Shown here one piece after another: positions 1 to 9,539 of a stretch of DNA of 64,000 bases. A program made the position numbers and the translations under genes. Source of the stretch: PCRC01 sp017848435 (GTDB taxonomy: Bacteria > Pseudomonadota > Gammaproteobacteria > Burkholderiales > Burkholderiaceae_C); assembly GCA_965284315.1 (NCBI GenBank), contig OZ260072.1, positions 930,001-994,000 of the forward strand, in the 5' to 3' direction. The notes beneath the pieces were generated by a model. The model saw only the letters and a program-made list of their open reading frames with translations, was not told the DNA's origin and did not search any database. Within the stretch, counting starts at the first letter, position 1. Each line of letters starts with the position of its first letter.

Positions 1-345
1 CAGAGCCATCTGGTAGCCCGCAAGGTATGGCCAGAGTTTCTGTTCAAACACCTGCGGAATTTCCTCAAACGGATTTTCTACAGCTACTTTCTTCGTGACA
101 TGACGGTCGCTTCGCTGCTGCTGATGGCGGGAACGCTGCTTCTGGGGTTCGGCACGGCTTTTGGTGCCTACCACTGGATTTCCGGGATAGCGTCCGGCTT
201 GCCCACGCCAGTGGGCACCATCATGCTGGCGGCCCTGCCGACACTGATAGGCATCCAGATGCTGTTGGCATTTTTGTCGTTCGATGTGGCGAATGTGCCC
301 AATCGCCCGTTGCACCTCGACCTGCCTGATCCAGCGGTGGAATAG
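1..345 (+). CDS. GT2 family glycosyltransferase, C-terminal part (5' end outside window)
   Basis: The open frame enters from the left edge without a start and ends at TAG 343-345, so only about 114 C-terminal residues are visible. They show a basic stretch (KHLRNFLKRIFYSYFLRD) followed by two hydrophobic helices separated by a short loop, ending in an acidic tail. This is the usual C-terminus of membrane-bound dolichyl-phosphate-mannose-synthase-like GT2 enzymes, which charge undecaprenyl phosphate with a sugar for periplasmic transfer. The catalytic domain is not visible, so the assignment rests on this tail and on the small DMT-type flippase gene that starts directly after the stop. That pairing is common for sugar-P-lipid synthesis and flipping. 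An ATG at 100 is internal and is not likely to be the true start. Confidence 0.6.
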   Translation, partial: QSHLVARKVWPEFLFKHLRNFLKRIFYSYFLRDMTVASLLLMAGTLLLGFGTAFGAYHWISGIASGLPTPVGTIMLAALPTLIGIQMLLAFLSFDVANVPNRPLHLDLPDPAVE

Positions 346-711
346 GTGTCGCCCACGTTGTCCTGGTCGTTGTTGGGCTGGCTGGTGCTGAACGCACTGC
401 TGTTGTCAGCTGGACAAATTCTGTTCAAACTGGCTGCAGACCAAGGCCATGCGCTGAAGCCCTGGTGGATGCAGCTGGCCACCAACCCCCTGTTCCTCAG
501 TGCCCTGGCGGTGTACGCGGTAGCAACTGGGTTGTGGGTCTGGATTCTTCGGCAGACCCCACTGCAGCTGGCTTACCCTTTTGTTGCACTGGCCTACCTG
601 TTCGTGCCTCTGGCCGCACACTTCTTGCTCAATGAACCGCTTCGGTGGCAGTCACTGGCTGGCGCGGCCGTGATCGGCCTGGGCATCTGGATTTCGGTGT
701 CTGGTCGCTGA
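346..711 (+). CDS. Small EamA/SMR-like transporter subunit (ArnE/ArnF type)
   Basis: A 121-residue, four-helix membrane protein whose GTG start follows the previous stop with no spacer, so the two are translationally coupled. The early GQILFK segment and the late helix with a GIWISVSGR end match the DMT small-multidrug-resistance fold used by ArnE/ArnF and related polyprenyl-phosphate-sugar flippase subunits. Its likely role is to move, or help move, a lipid-linked monosaccharide across the inner membrane for lipid A, O-antigen or glycan side-branch decoration. The sugar cannot be read from the sequence. No second half-size partner is visible nearby, so it may act as a homodimer or pair with a gene to the left of the window. 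Confidence 0.65.
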   Translation: MSPTLSWSLLGWLVLNALLLSAGQILFKLAADQGHALKPWWMQLATNPLFLSALAVYAVATGLWVWILRQTPLQLAYPFVALAYLFVPLAAHFLLNEPLRWQSLAGAAVIGLGIWISVSGR

Positions 712-714
712 ACG

Positions 715-2193
715 ATGCACTGGCGTGCCATGTCGGTTCGATTGCAAACCCGGGTCATGATCGGCTTGCTGGCTGCTGCGCTGCTATGGGCTGGCAACCT
801 GATCCCACCCATGCAGTCGCCAGATGAGGTAGCGCACACGGTGCGCGCCCATCTGTTGGCCCGAGGACAGCTGCTCCTGGAGCGGCACGATGGCGTTTCC
901 GGTGGCTGGATCGACGCCGGGCTCGCCGCGTTCATTGACGCCTACCGACCATTGATGGTGAAGCCACCGGCAGCAGCAGGATTTGGCGAGGCACAGGCAC
1001 ATGCTGCCCGTCAGATCCGCTGGCAATCTCAACGGGTGTTTGTGCCAGAACCTGGCACTGGTTATTACCCGCCGGTCATCTACCTGCCTCACGCAGTTGG
1101 GTGGTGGGTTGGTGAATCGTTGGGCTTGACAGTCAGTGCGTCGTATCAACTGAGCCGGGCGCTGGCGCTGGCGGTCTCTCTGGCGGTTCTTTTGCTGGCG
1201 CTCACGCTGCATGCACCGTCCGCGTTGGTCTGGGCCTTGCTTGCCTTGCCCATGAGCCTGTTCCAGCTGGCGATGCCGGTGATCGACGGCCTGACGGCCA
1301 GTTTGGCTTTGCTCGCGGTTGCGCTGGCCAGGGTCGCGGCACAACCGGCAAGTCTGTGGCCAGCCCAACTTGCACCCATCGGGCTTTTCTTCACCCTGGT
1401 GGTGTTGACATCCACTCGCATCCACCTGGCGCCCATGTTGCTGTTGTTGCTGGTGGTGGCATGGCAGCGCGCCAGCAAGACCCTGTGGGCGCTGGCGGTT
1501 GTGGGGCCCACCTTGGTCGTTGGGTGGTTTTTGTTCGCCTTGTCCGACACGGTGGACCAGCGGGTTGTCCGGCCACTGGCCACAGGCGAGATCGCCTTGC
1601 ACTACCTGACCCATCCGGTAGAACTGCTCTCGGCTCTGAAAAACACCTGGCTTGACCCTGAGACCATGGCTTTTCTGGGGCAATCCTTCATTGGCATTCT
1701 GGGCTGGCTGGACACCCCGTTGCTGGGCCAGCAATACACCAGCCTTGGTGTGGGCTTGTTTTTGTGCACAATCGCCTCCCTCCCCCACTTGACCCGGCCC
1801 AGATCGGCTGGCAGGTCTCCCGCTGATTCGGCACAGCAAGCGGTGACCTTGGCTTTGTGGCTGGCGGGACTGGCATCGCTGGTGCTGGTTTTCCTGGCCA
1901 TGCTGATCGCCTGGTCGCCGTTTCCTGCGCTCCGTGTCGAGGGGGTACAGGGACGCTACCTTTTGATACCCGCTTTGTTGCTGGCATTGGCCATGCATGG
2001 CGCCACACCTTTGCCCCAGGACATGCCATCCAAGAGCCCGGCACCGACCGCACAAGCCATTCGCTCCGATCACGGGCCATGGCCAGACATGCGGCGTTGG
2101 GCCGTGGTGCTTTTCAGGGGTCTGGCCGCGCCGCTTTTCCTCGCGTGGTCTCTCAACGCACTCATTCCCACCTTGCTCACCCGATATCATTGA
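715..2193 (+). CDS. DUF2142 family polytopic membrane protein
   Basis: A 492-residue integral membrane protein with about ten hydrophobic helices. Near the N-terminus, after the first helix, is a PDEVAH motif in a periplasmic loop, which is characteristic of the DUF2142 family found in cell-surface polysaccharide loci. The topology and acidic loop motif resemble GT-C type glycosyltransferases that use polyprenyl-phosphate sugars, so a periplasmic glycosyl transfer role is a reasonable inference but not proven. It begins three bases after the flippase-like gene. A second in-frame ATG at 730 is an alternative start. It completes a three-gene unit: lipid-sugar synthase, flippase and membrane acceptor-modifying enzyme. 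Confidence 0.7.
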   Translation: MHWRAMSVRLQTRVMIGLLAAALLWAGNLIPPMQSPDEVAHTVRAHLLARGQLLLERHDGVSGGWIDAGLAAFIDAYRPLMVKPPAAAGFGEAQAHAARQIRWQSQRVFVPEPGTGYYPPVIYLPHAVGWWVGESLGLTVSASYQLSRALALAVSLAVLLLALTLHAPSALVWALLALPMSLFQLAMPVIDGLTASLALLAVALARVAAQPASLWPAQLAPIGLFFTLVVLTSTRIHLAPMLLLLLVVAWQRASKTLWALAVVGPTLVVGWFLFALSDTVDQRVVRPLATGEIALHYLTHPVELLSALKNTWLDPETMAFLGQSFIGILGWLDTPLLGQQYTSLGVGLFLCTIASLPHLTRPRSAGRSPADSAQQAVTLALWLAGLASLVLVFLAMLIAWSPFPALRVEGVQGRYLLIPALLLALAMHGATPLPQDMPSKSPAPTAQAIRSDHGPWPDMRRWAVVLFRGLAAPLFLAWSLNALIPTLLTRYH

Positions 2194-2222
2194 TCGGCGC
2201 AGGCTTACCATCGTTTGTCATT

Positions 2223-5200
2223 TTGGAACCCACACTGATTCCCTACCAGCCCAGCCCTGTCCCGGCGGCCACTAGGGTGCTCGTACTGGCACCCCACCCG
2301 GACGATGAGGTGTTCGGCTGTGGCGGTGCGGTCGCCATGCACACCCAACAGGGCGCATGGGTCCAGCCGCTGGTTCTGACCAGCGGCGAGGCCGGGGGGG
2401 ACGCGGCGACGCGGGAACATGAATGCCGGGAAGCAGCGACCATCCTTGGAACCCAGGCACCCGAATTCTGGCGCCTGCCCGACAGGGGGCTGCTTTGCGA
2501 CGATGCCACTGTGGCACGCTTGTCAACACGGTTACGCGAAGGAGACTTCGCGCTTTTGTACGCGCCATCACCCTGGGAAATTCACCCGGACCACCGGCAG
2601 GCGGCCGCGCTGGCCCGCAGAGCAGCCCTGCAGGCGGGACGCCCCATTCAGCTGGCCTACTACGAAGTGGGCAATCCGCTGCGTCCGAACCAGCTGCTGG
2701 ACATCACGGCCGTGGCCCCGACCAAACTGCGGGCGATGCTGTGCTTTCGCTCCCAGCTGTCAAGACAGGACTACACACGCCAGATCGTGGCACTCAACCG
2801 GTTCAGGACCTATACGCTGGCAAGCAGCGTTGAATCTGCAGAGGCCTACTATGTCCTGAGCCCCGAAGACCTGGTCAGGGACCCGGATTTGCGGCACTTG
2901 CCCGTGGTGGCCGCTGGTGAGCGCACGCATGCCGATCACTCTGCCCGTCCGCTGGTCTCGGTGCTGATACGCAGCACCGACAGACCCGAGTTGATGCAGG
3001 CGCTGGATTCGGTAAGCTTGCAGAACCACGACGCCATTGAAGTGGTGGTGCAGGCCGTTCGGCCAGAACACCAGGACCTGCCACTTCATTGCGGCTCTTT
3101 TCCACTTCGGCTGCTGCGTACAGACGCGCCCCTTTCGAGAAGCGATGCGGCCAACCGGCTCCTGGAGGCGGCCCGCGGTGAATGGTTGCTGTTCTTGGAC
3201 GACGACGACTGGCTGATGCCATCGCACATCGGGCGACTGGCTGCGACACTCGCAAGTCAGACATCGGCCTTGGCCGCCTACAGTGGCGTGGTGCTCGTCG
3301 ACACTCAGGGCCAGCCCATTGGACAGGCATTTGACTTGCCTTTTGATGGTGTCCGGCAAATGTCGGGAAATCTCATGCCCATCCATGCGGTGATGTTCAG
3401 TCGCCGGTTGGTGGAACGCGGCTGCCGGTTTGACCCACGACTTGCCCGTTACGAAGACTGGGATTTCTGGCTTCAGATTTCGCGCTGTACGCCTTTGCTC
3501 CACCTGCCTGGCATCAGTGCAGCCTACAGGGTTCATGACAGCTCAGGAGTGCATGAAAACACCCAGCAAACCACCGCATGGTTGGATGACATCCACAACA
3601 AGTGGGAAACACATTGGACCCCTGAAGAGCGTTCAGCCCTGATGCATCGGGTCTGGGAATTTTCCAGCCTGGAGCAGCGCCTTCTGGACGCACAACAGCA
3701 GATCGAAGCGCTGAACCGGGACAACGGCAATTTGCAACAGTTGGTGTGCGACGCACAAACTGCCGAGCAGCCTGGCCTGATGCAACTGCAAAAACAAGTG
3801 TCCCATCAGAGCGCTGAACTGGAAGACCTCTACCGCACCTTGCACGCCATGCGCCTGAGCGCGAGCTGGCGGCTGATGGCGCCGCTGCGCTGGTTCTCGC
3901 GCCAGGTGGGCCTGGGCCAGGTGCTGCGCAAAGGCATGCGCCTGTTTCGAATCTTCTTTCGCGAAGGCTGGCGCGGTGTGGCCTACCGCCTGCGACACCA
4001 TCCCGCCTGGCGCAAGGTAACAGGGGGCGCCATGGGCTACACCGACTGGGTTATCGCACACGATGCGCCCGTGCCGGAGTTGCTCAAAGCGCAGTCTGCG
4101 CTGTCTGTTGATTGGCCAGATCGCCCTCTCATTTCAGTGGTGATGCCGGTCTACAACCCACCTATTGAACTGCTCCGGGAGGCAGTCGATTCGATTCGGA
4201 ATCAATCCTATGACCATTGGGAGCTTTGCCTGGCGGACGATGCGTCATCGGACCCGGCAGTCTGGCCGGCGCTTGAACGGCTGATTGAGTCAGACAGTCG
4301 CATCAAAGCCGTCAGGCGACCCGAGAACGGACACATCTCGGCCGCATCGAACTCAGCCCTTGCACTGGCCACTGGTGATTTCATCGCGCTGATGGACAAC
4401 GACGACATCTTGTCGCCGGATGCACTGCACTGTGTGGCCCAAGCCATCCGTGCTCACCCGAACGCACAGGTCATTTACTCGGACGAAGACAAACTTGCAG
4501 CGGATGGGCAGCGGTTTGGTGGTTACATGAAGTCCGCGTGGAACCATACCCTGTTGCTTGGACACAACCTGATCAGCCACCTGGGAATCTACCGCCGAGA
4601 GCTCGTGCAGCAGTTGGGTGGGTTCAGGCTTGGTTATGAGGGATCACAGGACTATGACCTGGCCCTCAGGTGCGTTGGCACAGTGTCTGCCAGCGATGTC
4701 GTTCACATTCCAAAAGTTCTGTACCACTGGCGGGTCTTGCCAGGCAGTACCGCCTTGGGTGCCACTGAAAAACCGTACGCGCTGACCAGCGCGTGCAGGG
4801 CGCTCAATGAACATCTGCACACTTTCTGGCCGGGCGCCAGGGCGGAGATCACGCCGGCATGGAACTACAGCCTGCACCCCCCGAGAGTGGACCTGACAAG
4901 CCGTGCCACACTCATTCTGGTGTCATCCCAAACTGAAGGTGGCCAGGGCACATTGCAGGCTGCGCACGCCAAGCTCGCCTTTCAGTGCCATGACACGGTG
5001 CATTGTGGGTCCAGTACTTCGGCGCTGAACCAGGCCATCCGGGCGGCCACCACCGAACTGATTCTGATTGTTCAGGACGGTCTTGTCGCCATGAACGACC
5101 AGGCTTTGCAGTGGCTGGCAGGACACCTCACACGGCCAGGTGTGGCGCTGGCATGTGGCGCTGTCTACAACCAGTTCGAGCGCCTCGTGGATGGCGGCAT

Positions 5201-5711
5201 GGTCCTCTCGATGGCGTCCGGACATTCACCCCTGTTCAACCAGCTGCCACTCAACCACCCTGGCTACATGGGTCGTGCGCAATTGCCGCAAGAGCTGTCG
5301 GCGGCCTGGTTTGGCTGTGTCGGCATCAGGCGAGATGTTTTCGTGGCTTCAGGCGGACTGAAGGAAGGGTATGCCATAGACCACTGGACGTCCATCGACT
5401 GGTGCCTGCGCGCACGCGAATGCGGTCAGCTCATCGTCTGGGAACCTCGGTCTACCTGGCAGCGTATCGACCACGCAGCGGCCACGCCGATTGCGCCGCT
5501 GTTGACCTCATCTGCCGATACACCACCGGGTTCGGTGGTGGACTCGGGCGCATTGCCGCTGACGCTCAGGGAACAGTATGCCCCCTGGTTTGCCAACGAT
5601 CCGGCCTACCACCCGGTTCTGGACGCGCCATCAGGTGACTTCAGCATTCGGCCGGTACGGGCACCTGCTGAATCCAGAACGGCCCCAGGCGCTCGCCACC
5701 CTGTGCCATGA
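2223..5711 (+). CDS. Trimodular PIG-L deacetylase / GT2 / GT2 glycosyltransferase fusion
   Basis: A predicted 1162-residue cytoplasmic protein. Residues 15-205 form a PIG-L/LmbE-type zinc de-N-acetylase domain with HPDDE at 25-29 and HPDH at 121-124. Residues about 240-440 form a first GT2 (GT-A fold) domain with an acidic DDDDW motif at 326-330. Residues about 475-540 are glutamine/leucine-rich and probably coiled coil. Residues about 635-850 form a second GT2 domain with DNDD at 725-728 and YSDEDK shortly after. The C-terminal 250 residues resemble a third, degenerate glycosyltransferase-like module. No ATG lies in frame before residue 39; TTG 2223 keeps the whole deacetylase fold and lies just after the DUF2142 stop, while TTG 2190 would overlap it. 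The enzyme probably deacetylates and extends a surface glycan. The stop overlaps the next start (ATGA). Confidence 0.75.
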   Translation: MEPTLIPYQPSPVPAATRVLVLAPHPDDEVFGCGGAVAMHTQQGAWVQPLVLTSGEAGGDAATREHECREAATILGTQAPEFWRLPDRGLLCDDATVARLSTRLREGDFALLYAPSPWEIHPDHRQAAALARRAALQAGRPIQLAYYEVGNPLRPNQLLDITAVAPTKLRAMLCFRSQLSRQDYTRQIVALNRFRTYTLASSVESAEAYYVLSPEDLVRDPDLRHLPVVAAGERTHADHSARPLVSVLIRSTDRPELMQALDSVSLQNHDAIEVVVQAVRPEHQDLPLHCGSFPLRLLRTDAPLSRSDAANRLLEAARGEWLLFLDDDDWLMPSHIGRLAATLASQTSALAAYSGVVLVDTQGQPIGQAFDLPFDGVRQMSGNLMPIHAVMFSRRLVERGCRFDPRLARYEDWDFWLQISRCTPLLHLPGISAAYRVHDSSGVHENTQQTTAWLDDIHNKWETHWTPEERSALMHRVWEFSSLEQRLLDAQQQIEALNRDNGNLQQLVCDAQTAEQPGLMQLQKQVSHQSAELEDLYRTLHAMRLSASWRLMAPLRWFSRQVGLGQVLRKGMRLFRIFFREGWRGVAYRLRHHPAWRKVTGGAMGYTDWVIAHDAPVPELLKAQSALSVDWPDRPLISVVMPVYNPPIELLREAVDSIRNQSYDHWELCLADDASSDPAVWPALERLIESDSRIKAVRRPENGHISAASNSALALATGDFIALMDNDDILSPDALHCVAQAIRAHPNAQVIYSDEDKLAADGQRFGGYMKSAWNHTLLLGHNLISHLGIYRRELVQQLGGFRLGYEGSQDYDLALRCVGTVSASDVVHIPKVLYHWRVLPGSTALGATEKPYALTSACRALNEHLHTFWPGARAEITPAWNYSLHPPRVDLTSRATLILVSSQTEGGQGTLQAAHAKLAFQCHDTVHCGSSTSALNQAIRAATTELILIVQDGLVAMNDQALQWLAGHLTRPGVALACGAVYNQFERLVDGGMVLSMASGHSPLFNQLPLNHPGYMGRAQLPQELSAAWFGCVGIRRDVFVASGGLKEGYAIDHWTSIDWCLRARECGQLIVWEPRSTWQRIDHAAATPIAPLLTSSADTPPGSVVDSGALPLTLREQYAPWFANDPAYHPVLDAPSGDFSIRPVRAPAESRTAPGARHPVP

Positions 5712-7033
5712 AGGCCGGCGGCGGGTTGTTCAGCGCCGCGCATGGCCTGCCTGCGTTGTGGCTGATCGTTTTTCTGGTGTGTGTCCTGGGGTTCTCTTCG
5801 GCCAGTCCTCCCCACGCTCTTTTGCTGGCGGCCCTGGGTGTGGCGGGCTTGGTCGTTGCCTGGCGTTTCCACCAGGGCACATTGGCCCGACTTTGGAAAC
5901 AATTTGGCTGGATTTGGTTGGTCTACACCCTGGTGGGTTGCGGTATTTTCAGCGCAGAGTTGATGGCCCGCCCAGTGGGTGCTGCCGGCTTTTGGCGTCT
6001 GCTCGGCCCTCAGGCAGGGCTCGTGACCTGTCTGCCAGCCTTGAGTGTTTTTCTGACTTTGCCACGTATGCCGCCGGTGGTTGGCACCGTGCTGTGCGCG
6101 CTTTGCCTGTGGCATTTCTTTGCAGTGCCCCTGGAGGCGGTATCGGGTCTGCGGATCGGGTGGCTGAACTACGAGGTGGTTGTCCGAGAGTTCGGCTGGC
6201 TCAAATACCAGTCGGCGGGTTTGTCATCACACCCTTATCTGTTCGCAGGCTTTTACCTTCCGGCGTTCTACCTGGCCTGGGGATGGGCGCACCAAACCTG
6301 GTCACCCAGCAACCAGTGGGTTGCGTCACGTTCAATGGCTTGGTTGCCGTGGTTATGGCTCCTGCCGGCGGCCTGCCTGCAGTCCAGAAGCGCATTCATG
6401 GGGGCACTGATTGCCAGCAGCCTGTGTACGGTCGGTGTTTGGCGTCAGGCGGGCCTGGCCCGTCAGCTGGCGCATAGCGATGACGCCTCAAAGGCCCAGC
6501 CAATTGGGACTTTCGGGTTGGTCAACCGCCGCTTCTGGTTGATCGCTTTGACCTTGTTCTTGCTCATCCTCGCGCTGTCTGCCTGGTTTCTGACTTTGCA
6601 AAACAAGACTGGCCTTGACCTGCGGAGTGCCTATTGGCAGCTTTATTGGTCTGAAGCCATGCGCTGGCCTGATGTCCTGATCGGACACGGCTTCCTGAAC
6701 GACAGGCATCACCTGGCTGTGCCTGGCCTGCCGTACATATGGCACAGCCACAATGACCTGCTGGAGATTCTCTACAGCTGGGGGGCCATCACCCTGGTGC
6801 CGTACCTGATGTTTGCTGCGGTCCTGGTACAGCTGCTGTTTCGAGCATGGCAAAGGGATGTCGTTTGGCTTCCGGCAGCTGCCCTCTGTGTGCTGCCCAC
6901 CATGGTGACCGACCTCGGGTTTCACCACTACGAAAAAGCCGTACTGTTCACCCTGCTGGCCGCATGGTGCATTGCCCAGGAGTCCGCCATGAACACCACA
7001 GCGCGAACCGAATCCCGGATTTGTGCCAAGTGA
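5708..7033 (+). CDS. O-antigen ligase / polymerase family membrane protein (Wzy_C)
   Basis: A 441-residue protein with roughly eleven hydrophobic helices. A large periplasmic loop near residues 320-350 contains GHGFLND and HSHND, which match the conserved loop of the O-antigen ligase/polymerase (WaaL/Wzy) superfamily. Such proteins either join completed glycan to lipid A core or polymerise O-units in the periplasm; sequence alone does not separate these roles. The start ATG overlaps the stop of the upstream PIG-L/GT2 fusion by four bases, so the two are coupled. It is the last plus-strand gene of the polysaccharide locus and converges on the rhamnosyltransferase gene 28 bases away. Confidence 0.75.
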   Translation: MKAGGGLFSAAHGLPALWLIVFLVCVLGFSSASPPHALLLAALGVAGLVVAWRFHQGTLARLWKQFGWIWLVYTLVGCGIFSAELMARPVGAAGFWRLLGPQAGLVTCLPALSVFLTLPRMPPVVGTVLCALCLWHFFAVPLEAVSGLRIGWLNYEVVVREFGWLKYQSAGLSSHPYLFAGFYLPAFYLAWGWAHQTWSPSNQWVASRSMAWLPWLWLLPAACLQSRSAFMGALIASSLCTVGVWRQAGLARQLAHSDDASKAQPIGTFGLVNRRFWLIALTLFLLILALSAWFLTLQNKTGLDLRSAYWQLYWSEAMRWPDVLIGHGFLNDRHHLAVPGLPYIWHSHNDLLEILYSWGAITLVPYLMFAAVLVQLLFRAWQRDVVWLPAAALCVLPTMVTDLGFHHYEKAVLFTLLAAWCIAQESAMNTTARTESRICAK

Positions 7034-7061
7034 GACAGGGCACCGCCAGCCACGGCATGCC

Positions 7062-8072
7062 TCAGGGCCGCGGGCCAGATCGCCCGACTACCGCATGCCA
7101 AAGCCCCTGGGCCATGGCACGAAAAGCCTCTGGCTTGGATTTGGCCGATTGCAAGCCCAGCAGAAACCGCCAGGGTAAACGCAGCAGGTCCTGAAGCTTC
7201 CAGGCGAGAGGGACATGGGGCAGACGCTGCAACGCCAGGCGGTTTCTCATGATGTAGTAAAGCCGCACTGGCGGATGGTGGATGAGATGCGCTCGGCCAG
7301 TCCAGCGCAGCCACCATGGCGCGGGCATCCGCTGTTCACCTAACTGGTGATTGAGAAGTGCAGCCGGAACGCCAATGAGCGCCCAGCCAGCCGCCTTGGC
7401 GCGAAAACCCCACTCAATGTCAACATTGTCAATGAACAGGCTCTCGGCCATCGGACCAATGTCCCGGATTGCCTGGGCACCGAGCAGTGAACCAGAGGTG
7501 ATCAGGACATCGGTCCGGACATACACGTCCCCTGGCTGCGGGTATACCGCCTGACAAGTCGGGAAACCGACACGCAAAAAAGGAGGGGGAACGACCCCTC
7601 TTGTGTCTGAAAAACTGGGGCCTGCGGCCGCCACGCGCAGGCCATGGGTTTGGGCAACCTGGGAACCCTCCAGGAGCGCAGCCACCATGCCGGGGGCGGC
7701 AACACTGTCCTGATCCAGAAGCAACACATGGGTGGCGCCCGTGTCGAGGGCACACTGAATTCCGCGATTGAGTCCAGCGGCAAGCCCCATGTTGTGACCT
7801 GAGCCGAGGAGCGTCAATCGGCATCCGGACCCAAGCAACGACTGCAGCTCTGGCTCGTTCAGTGGTCTCTGGGACGCAAACCGCTCCGTGCTGTTGTCAT
7901 AAACGACCACCGCTGCCACCTGGTTTGACAGGGCACGCAGCGCCTGGGCCAGCCTTTCCCTGACCGGGTGGTACAGCACGACCACCGCAACACAAACATT
8001 CGGATGGTCAGGCGGCCCCGGCTGCGGTTCGACGTTCATGCAAACTGGCGAATCAGTCGTAGGTTTCGGCAT
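7062..8072 (-). CDS. GT2 glycosyltransferase, rhamnosyltransferase-like
   Basis: A 336-residue GT2 protein. It begins with a VVVLYHP strand, has YDNS and GHNMGLAAGLNRG (nucleotide-sugar fold), and LLDQDS as the metal-binding DxD-type motif. This combination is typical of dTDP-rhamnosyl transferases of the WbbL/RfbF type. The location fits: it is the last gene of the dTDP-rhamnose operon, so the donor is probably dTDP-L-rhamnose and the acceptor a lipid-linked glycan. The chosen ATG overlaps the end of rfbC by 20 bases; an ATG twelve codons in (8039) would avoid the overlap and leaves the domain intact, so the start is uncertain. Confidence 0.8.
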   Translation of the reverse strand: MPKPTTDSPVCMNVEPQPGPPDHPNVCVAVVVLYHPVRERLAQALRALSNQVAAVVVYDNSTERFASQRPLNEPELQSLLGSGCRLTLLGSGHNMGLAAGLNRGIQCALDTGATHVLLLDQDSVAAPGMVAALLEGSQVAQTHGLRVAAAGPSFSDTRGVVPPPFLRVGFPTCQAVYPQPGDVYVRTDVLITSGSLLGAQAIRDIGPMAESLFIDNVDIEWGFRAKAAGWALIGVPAALLNHQLGEQRMPAPWWLRWTGRAHLIHHPPVRLYYIMRNRLALQRLPHVPLAWKLQDLLRLPWRFLLGLQSAKSKPEAFRAMAQGLWHAVVGRSGPRP

Positions 8073-8610
8073 CGGCCAGCAATGCCGCCTGCTGGTCTTT
8101 CACTGACAGGGAGGGCGACTCGCCATTGAGACAGGACACGGGCCACTGGATTCCGATGGCACCATCATCCCAACGGATGCTGCGCTCGTGCTCAGGTGCG
8201 TAGAAAGCCGTGGTCTTGTACAGGAAATCCGCCTGGTCACTCAACACAAGGAACCCGTGCGCGAAGCCCGGGGGCACCCAAAGCTGCCGGTGATTGGTCT
8301 CGCTCAGTTCCACCCCCAACCATTTTCCAAAATTCGGGGAGTTTTTCCGCACGTCCACTGCCACGTCAAACACCGCGCCACGCACCACACGCACCAACTT
8401 GCCCTGAGGCTGTACGAGCTGGTAGTGCAGTCCGCGCAGAACGCCCTTGGCACTCCTGCTGTGGTTGTCCTGCACGAAGACCAGGTTCAGGCCGGTGGCC
8501 TCAGAGAAACGCTGTTGATTGAAGCTCTCCATGAAAAACCCGCGGCTGTCACCGTAAACAGCGGGCTCCAAGATCAGCACTTCTGGCAGATCCGTTTGAA
8601 GCACTTTCAT
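8053..8610 (-). CDS. rfbC: dTDP-4-dehydrorhamnose 3,5-epimerase
   Basis: A 185-residue cupin-fold enzyme, the usual length for RmlC. It catalyses epimerisation at C3 and C5 of dTDP-4-keto-6-deoxy-D-glucose, the third step of dTDP-L-rhamnose synthesis. Diagnostic segments are GFFMESFN, QDNHSRS, VLRGLHYQ (with the catalytic His) and WVPPGFAHGF. The start overlaps the rfbA stop by four bases (ATGA), so it is translationally coupled. It is the fourth gene of the minus-strand order rfbB-rfbD-rfbA-rfbC, followed by the rhamnosyltransferase-like gene. Confidence 0.95.
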   Translation of the reverse strand: MKVLQTDLPEVLILEPAVYGDSRGFFMESFNQQRFSEATGLNLVFVQDNHSRSAKGVLRGLHYQLVQPQGKLVRVVRGAVFDVAVDVRKNSPNFGKWLGVELSETNHRQLWVPPGFAHGFLVLSDQADFLYKTTAFYAPEHERSIRWDDGAIGIQWPVSCLNGESPSLSVKDQQAALLADAETYD

Positions 8611-9515
8611 TGGGTCCGTCCCTGGCTGCTCGATCCTTTTTCTTCTGTCAGCACCCGCAAAAGGTACTGGCCATAGCCGCTTTTTGCCAAGGGCTCGGCC
8701 AGTTTGACCAAGGCCTCATCGGAGATGAAGCCGTTGCGCCAGGCGATCTCTTCCGGGCAGGCGATCTTCAGCCCCTGCCGATGCTCCAGCGTGGCGATGA
8801 ACTGCCCCGCTTCCAGCAGACTGTCATGGGTGCCCGTGTCCAACCATGCATATCCACGCTGCATGATCTGGACGTTGAGTTGCCCGAGTTCCAGGTAGGT
8901 CTGGTTGACAGAGGTGATTTCGAGCTCGCCCCGGGCACTCGGCTTGACCGCCTTGGCGATGTCAACGACCTGGTTGTCGTAGAAATACAGACCCGTCACA
9001 GCAAAACTGCTTTTGGGCTTGACGGGTTTTTCCTCGATGCTGCTGGCTTTGCCGTTGGCATCGAAAGCCACAACGCCATAACGCTCAGGGTCATGCACAT
9101 GGTAGGCAAAAACGGTAGCGCCCTCGGTTTTTTGATCAGCGCCACACAAAAGCTGGACAAAATCGTGTCCATGGTACAAGTTATCACCGAGGATCAGTGC
9201 GCTGGGCGAGTTCCCGACGAAGCCGGCCCCGATGATGAACGCCTGAGCCAATCCGTCTGGACTTGGCTGTACGGCATAACTCAGACTCAATCCCCAGCGG
9301 GAACCATCGCCCAACAGGTTCTGGAACAACGGGGTGTCCTGCGGCGTGCTGATGATCAGAATGTCACGGATACCTGCCAGCATCAACGTGCTGAGCGGGT
9401 AATAAATCATTGGCTTGTCGTACACCGGCAGCAACTGTTTGCTGATGGCCAGGGTGGCCGGGTGCAGGCGTGTGCCAGAACCTCCTGCGAGGATGATGCC
9501 TTTGCGAGCGGTCAT
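8607..9515 (-). CDS. rfbA: Glucose-1-phosphate thymidylyltransferase
   Basis: A 302-residue nucleotidyltransferase that joins dTTP and glucose 1-phosphate to make dTDP-glucose, the first step of the rhamnose pathway. The N-terminal GGSGTRLHPAT signature is the nucleotide-binding loop; YYPLSTLMLAGIRDILIIS, LGDNLYHGHD and the EEKP motif are all present. The length equals the family norm. It lies 24 bases downstream of rfbD and overlaps rfbC. Short-form RmlA (about 290-300 residues) is indicated rather than a bifunctional form. Confidence 0.95.
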   Translation of the reverse strand: MTARKGIILAGGSGTRLHPATLAISKQLLPVYDKPMIYYPLSTLMLAGIRDILIISTPQDTPLFQNLLGDGSRWGLSLSYAVQPSPDGLAQAFIIGAGFVGNSPSALILGDNLYHGHDFVQLLCGADQKTEGATVFAYHVHDPERYGVVAFDANGKASSIEEKPVKPKSSFAVTGLYFYDNQVVDIAKAVKPSARGELEITSVNQTYLELGQLNVQIMQRGYAWLDTGTHDSLLEAGQFIATLEHRQGLKIACPEEIAWRNGFISDEALVKLAEPLAKSGYGQYLLRVLTEEKGSSSQGRTQ

Positions 9516-9539
9516 GTCAATGGATGGGGATCAAGGGAA

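Noticed and set aside
784..2211. Minus-strand open frame of 475 codons opposite the DUF2142 gene
   Set aside because: Gln/Arg/His-rich translation without motifs; the plus strand has a clear membrane protein with matching neighbours.
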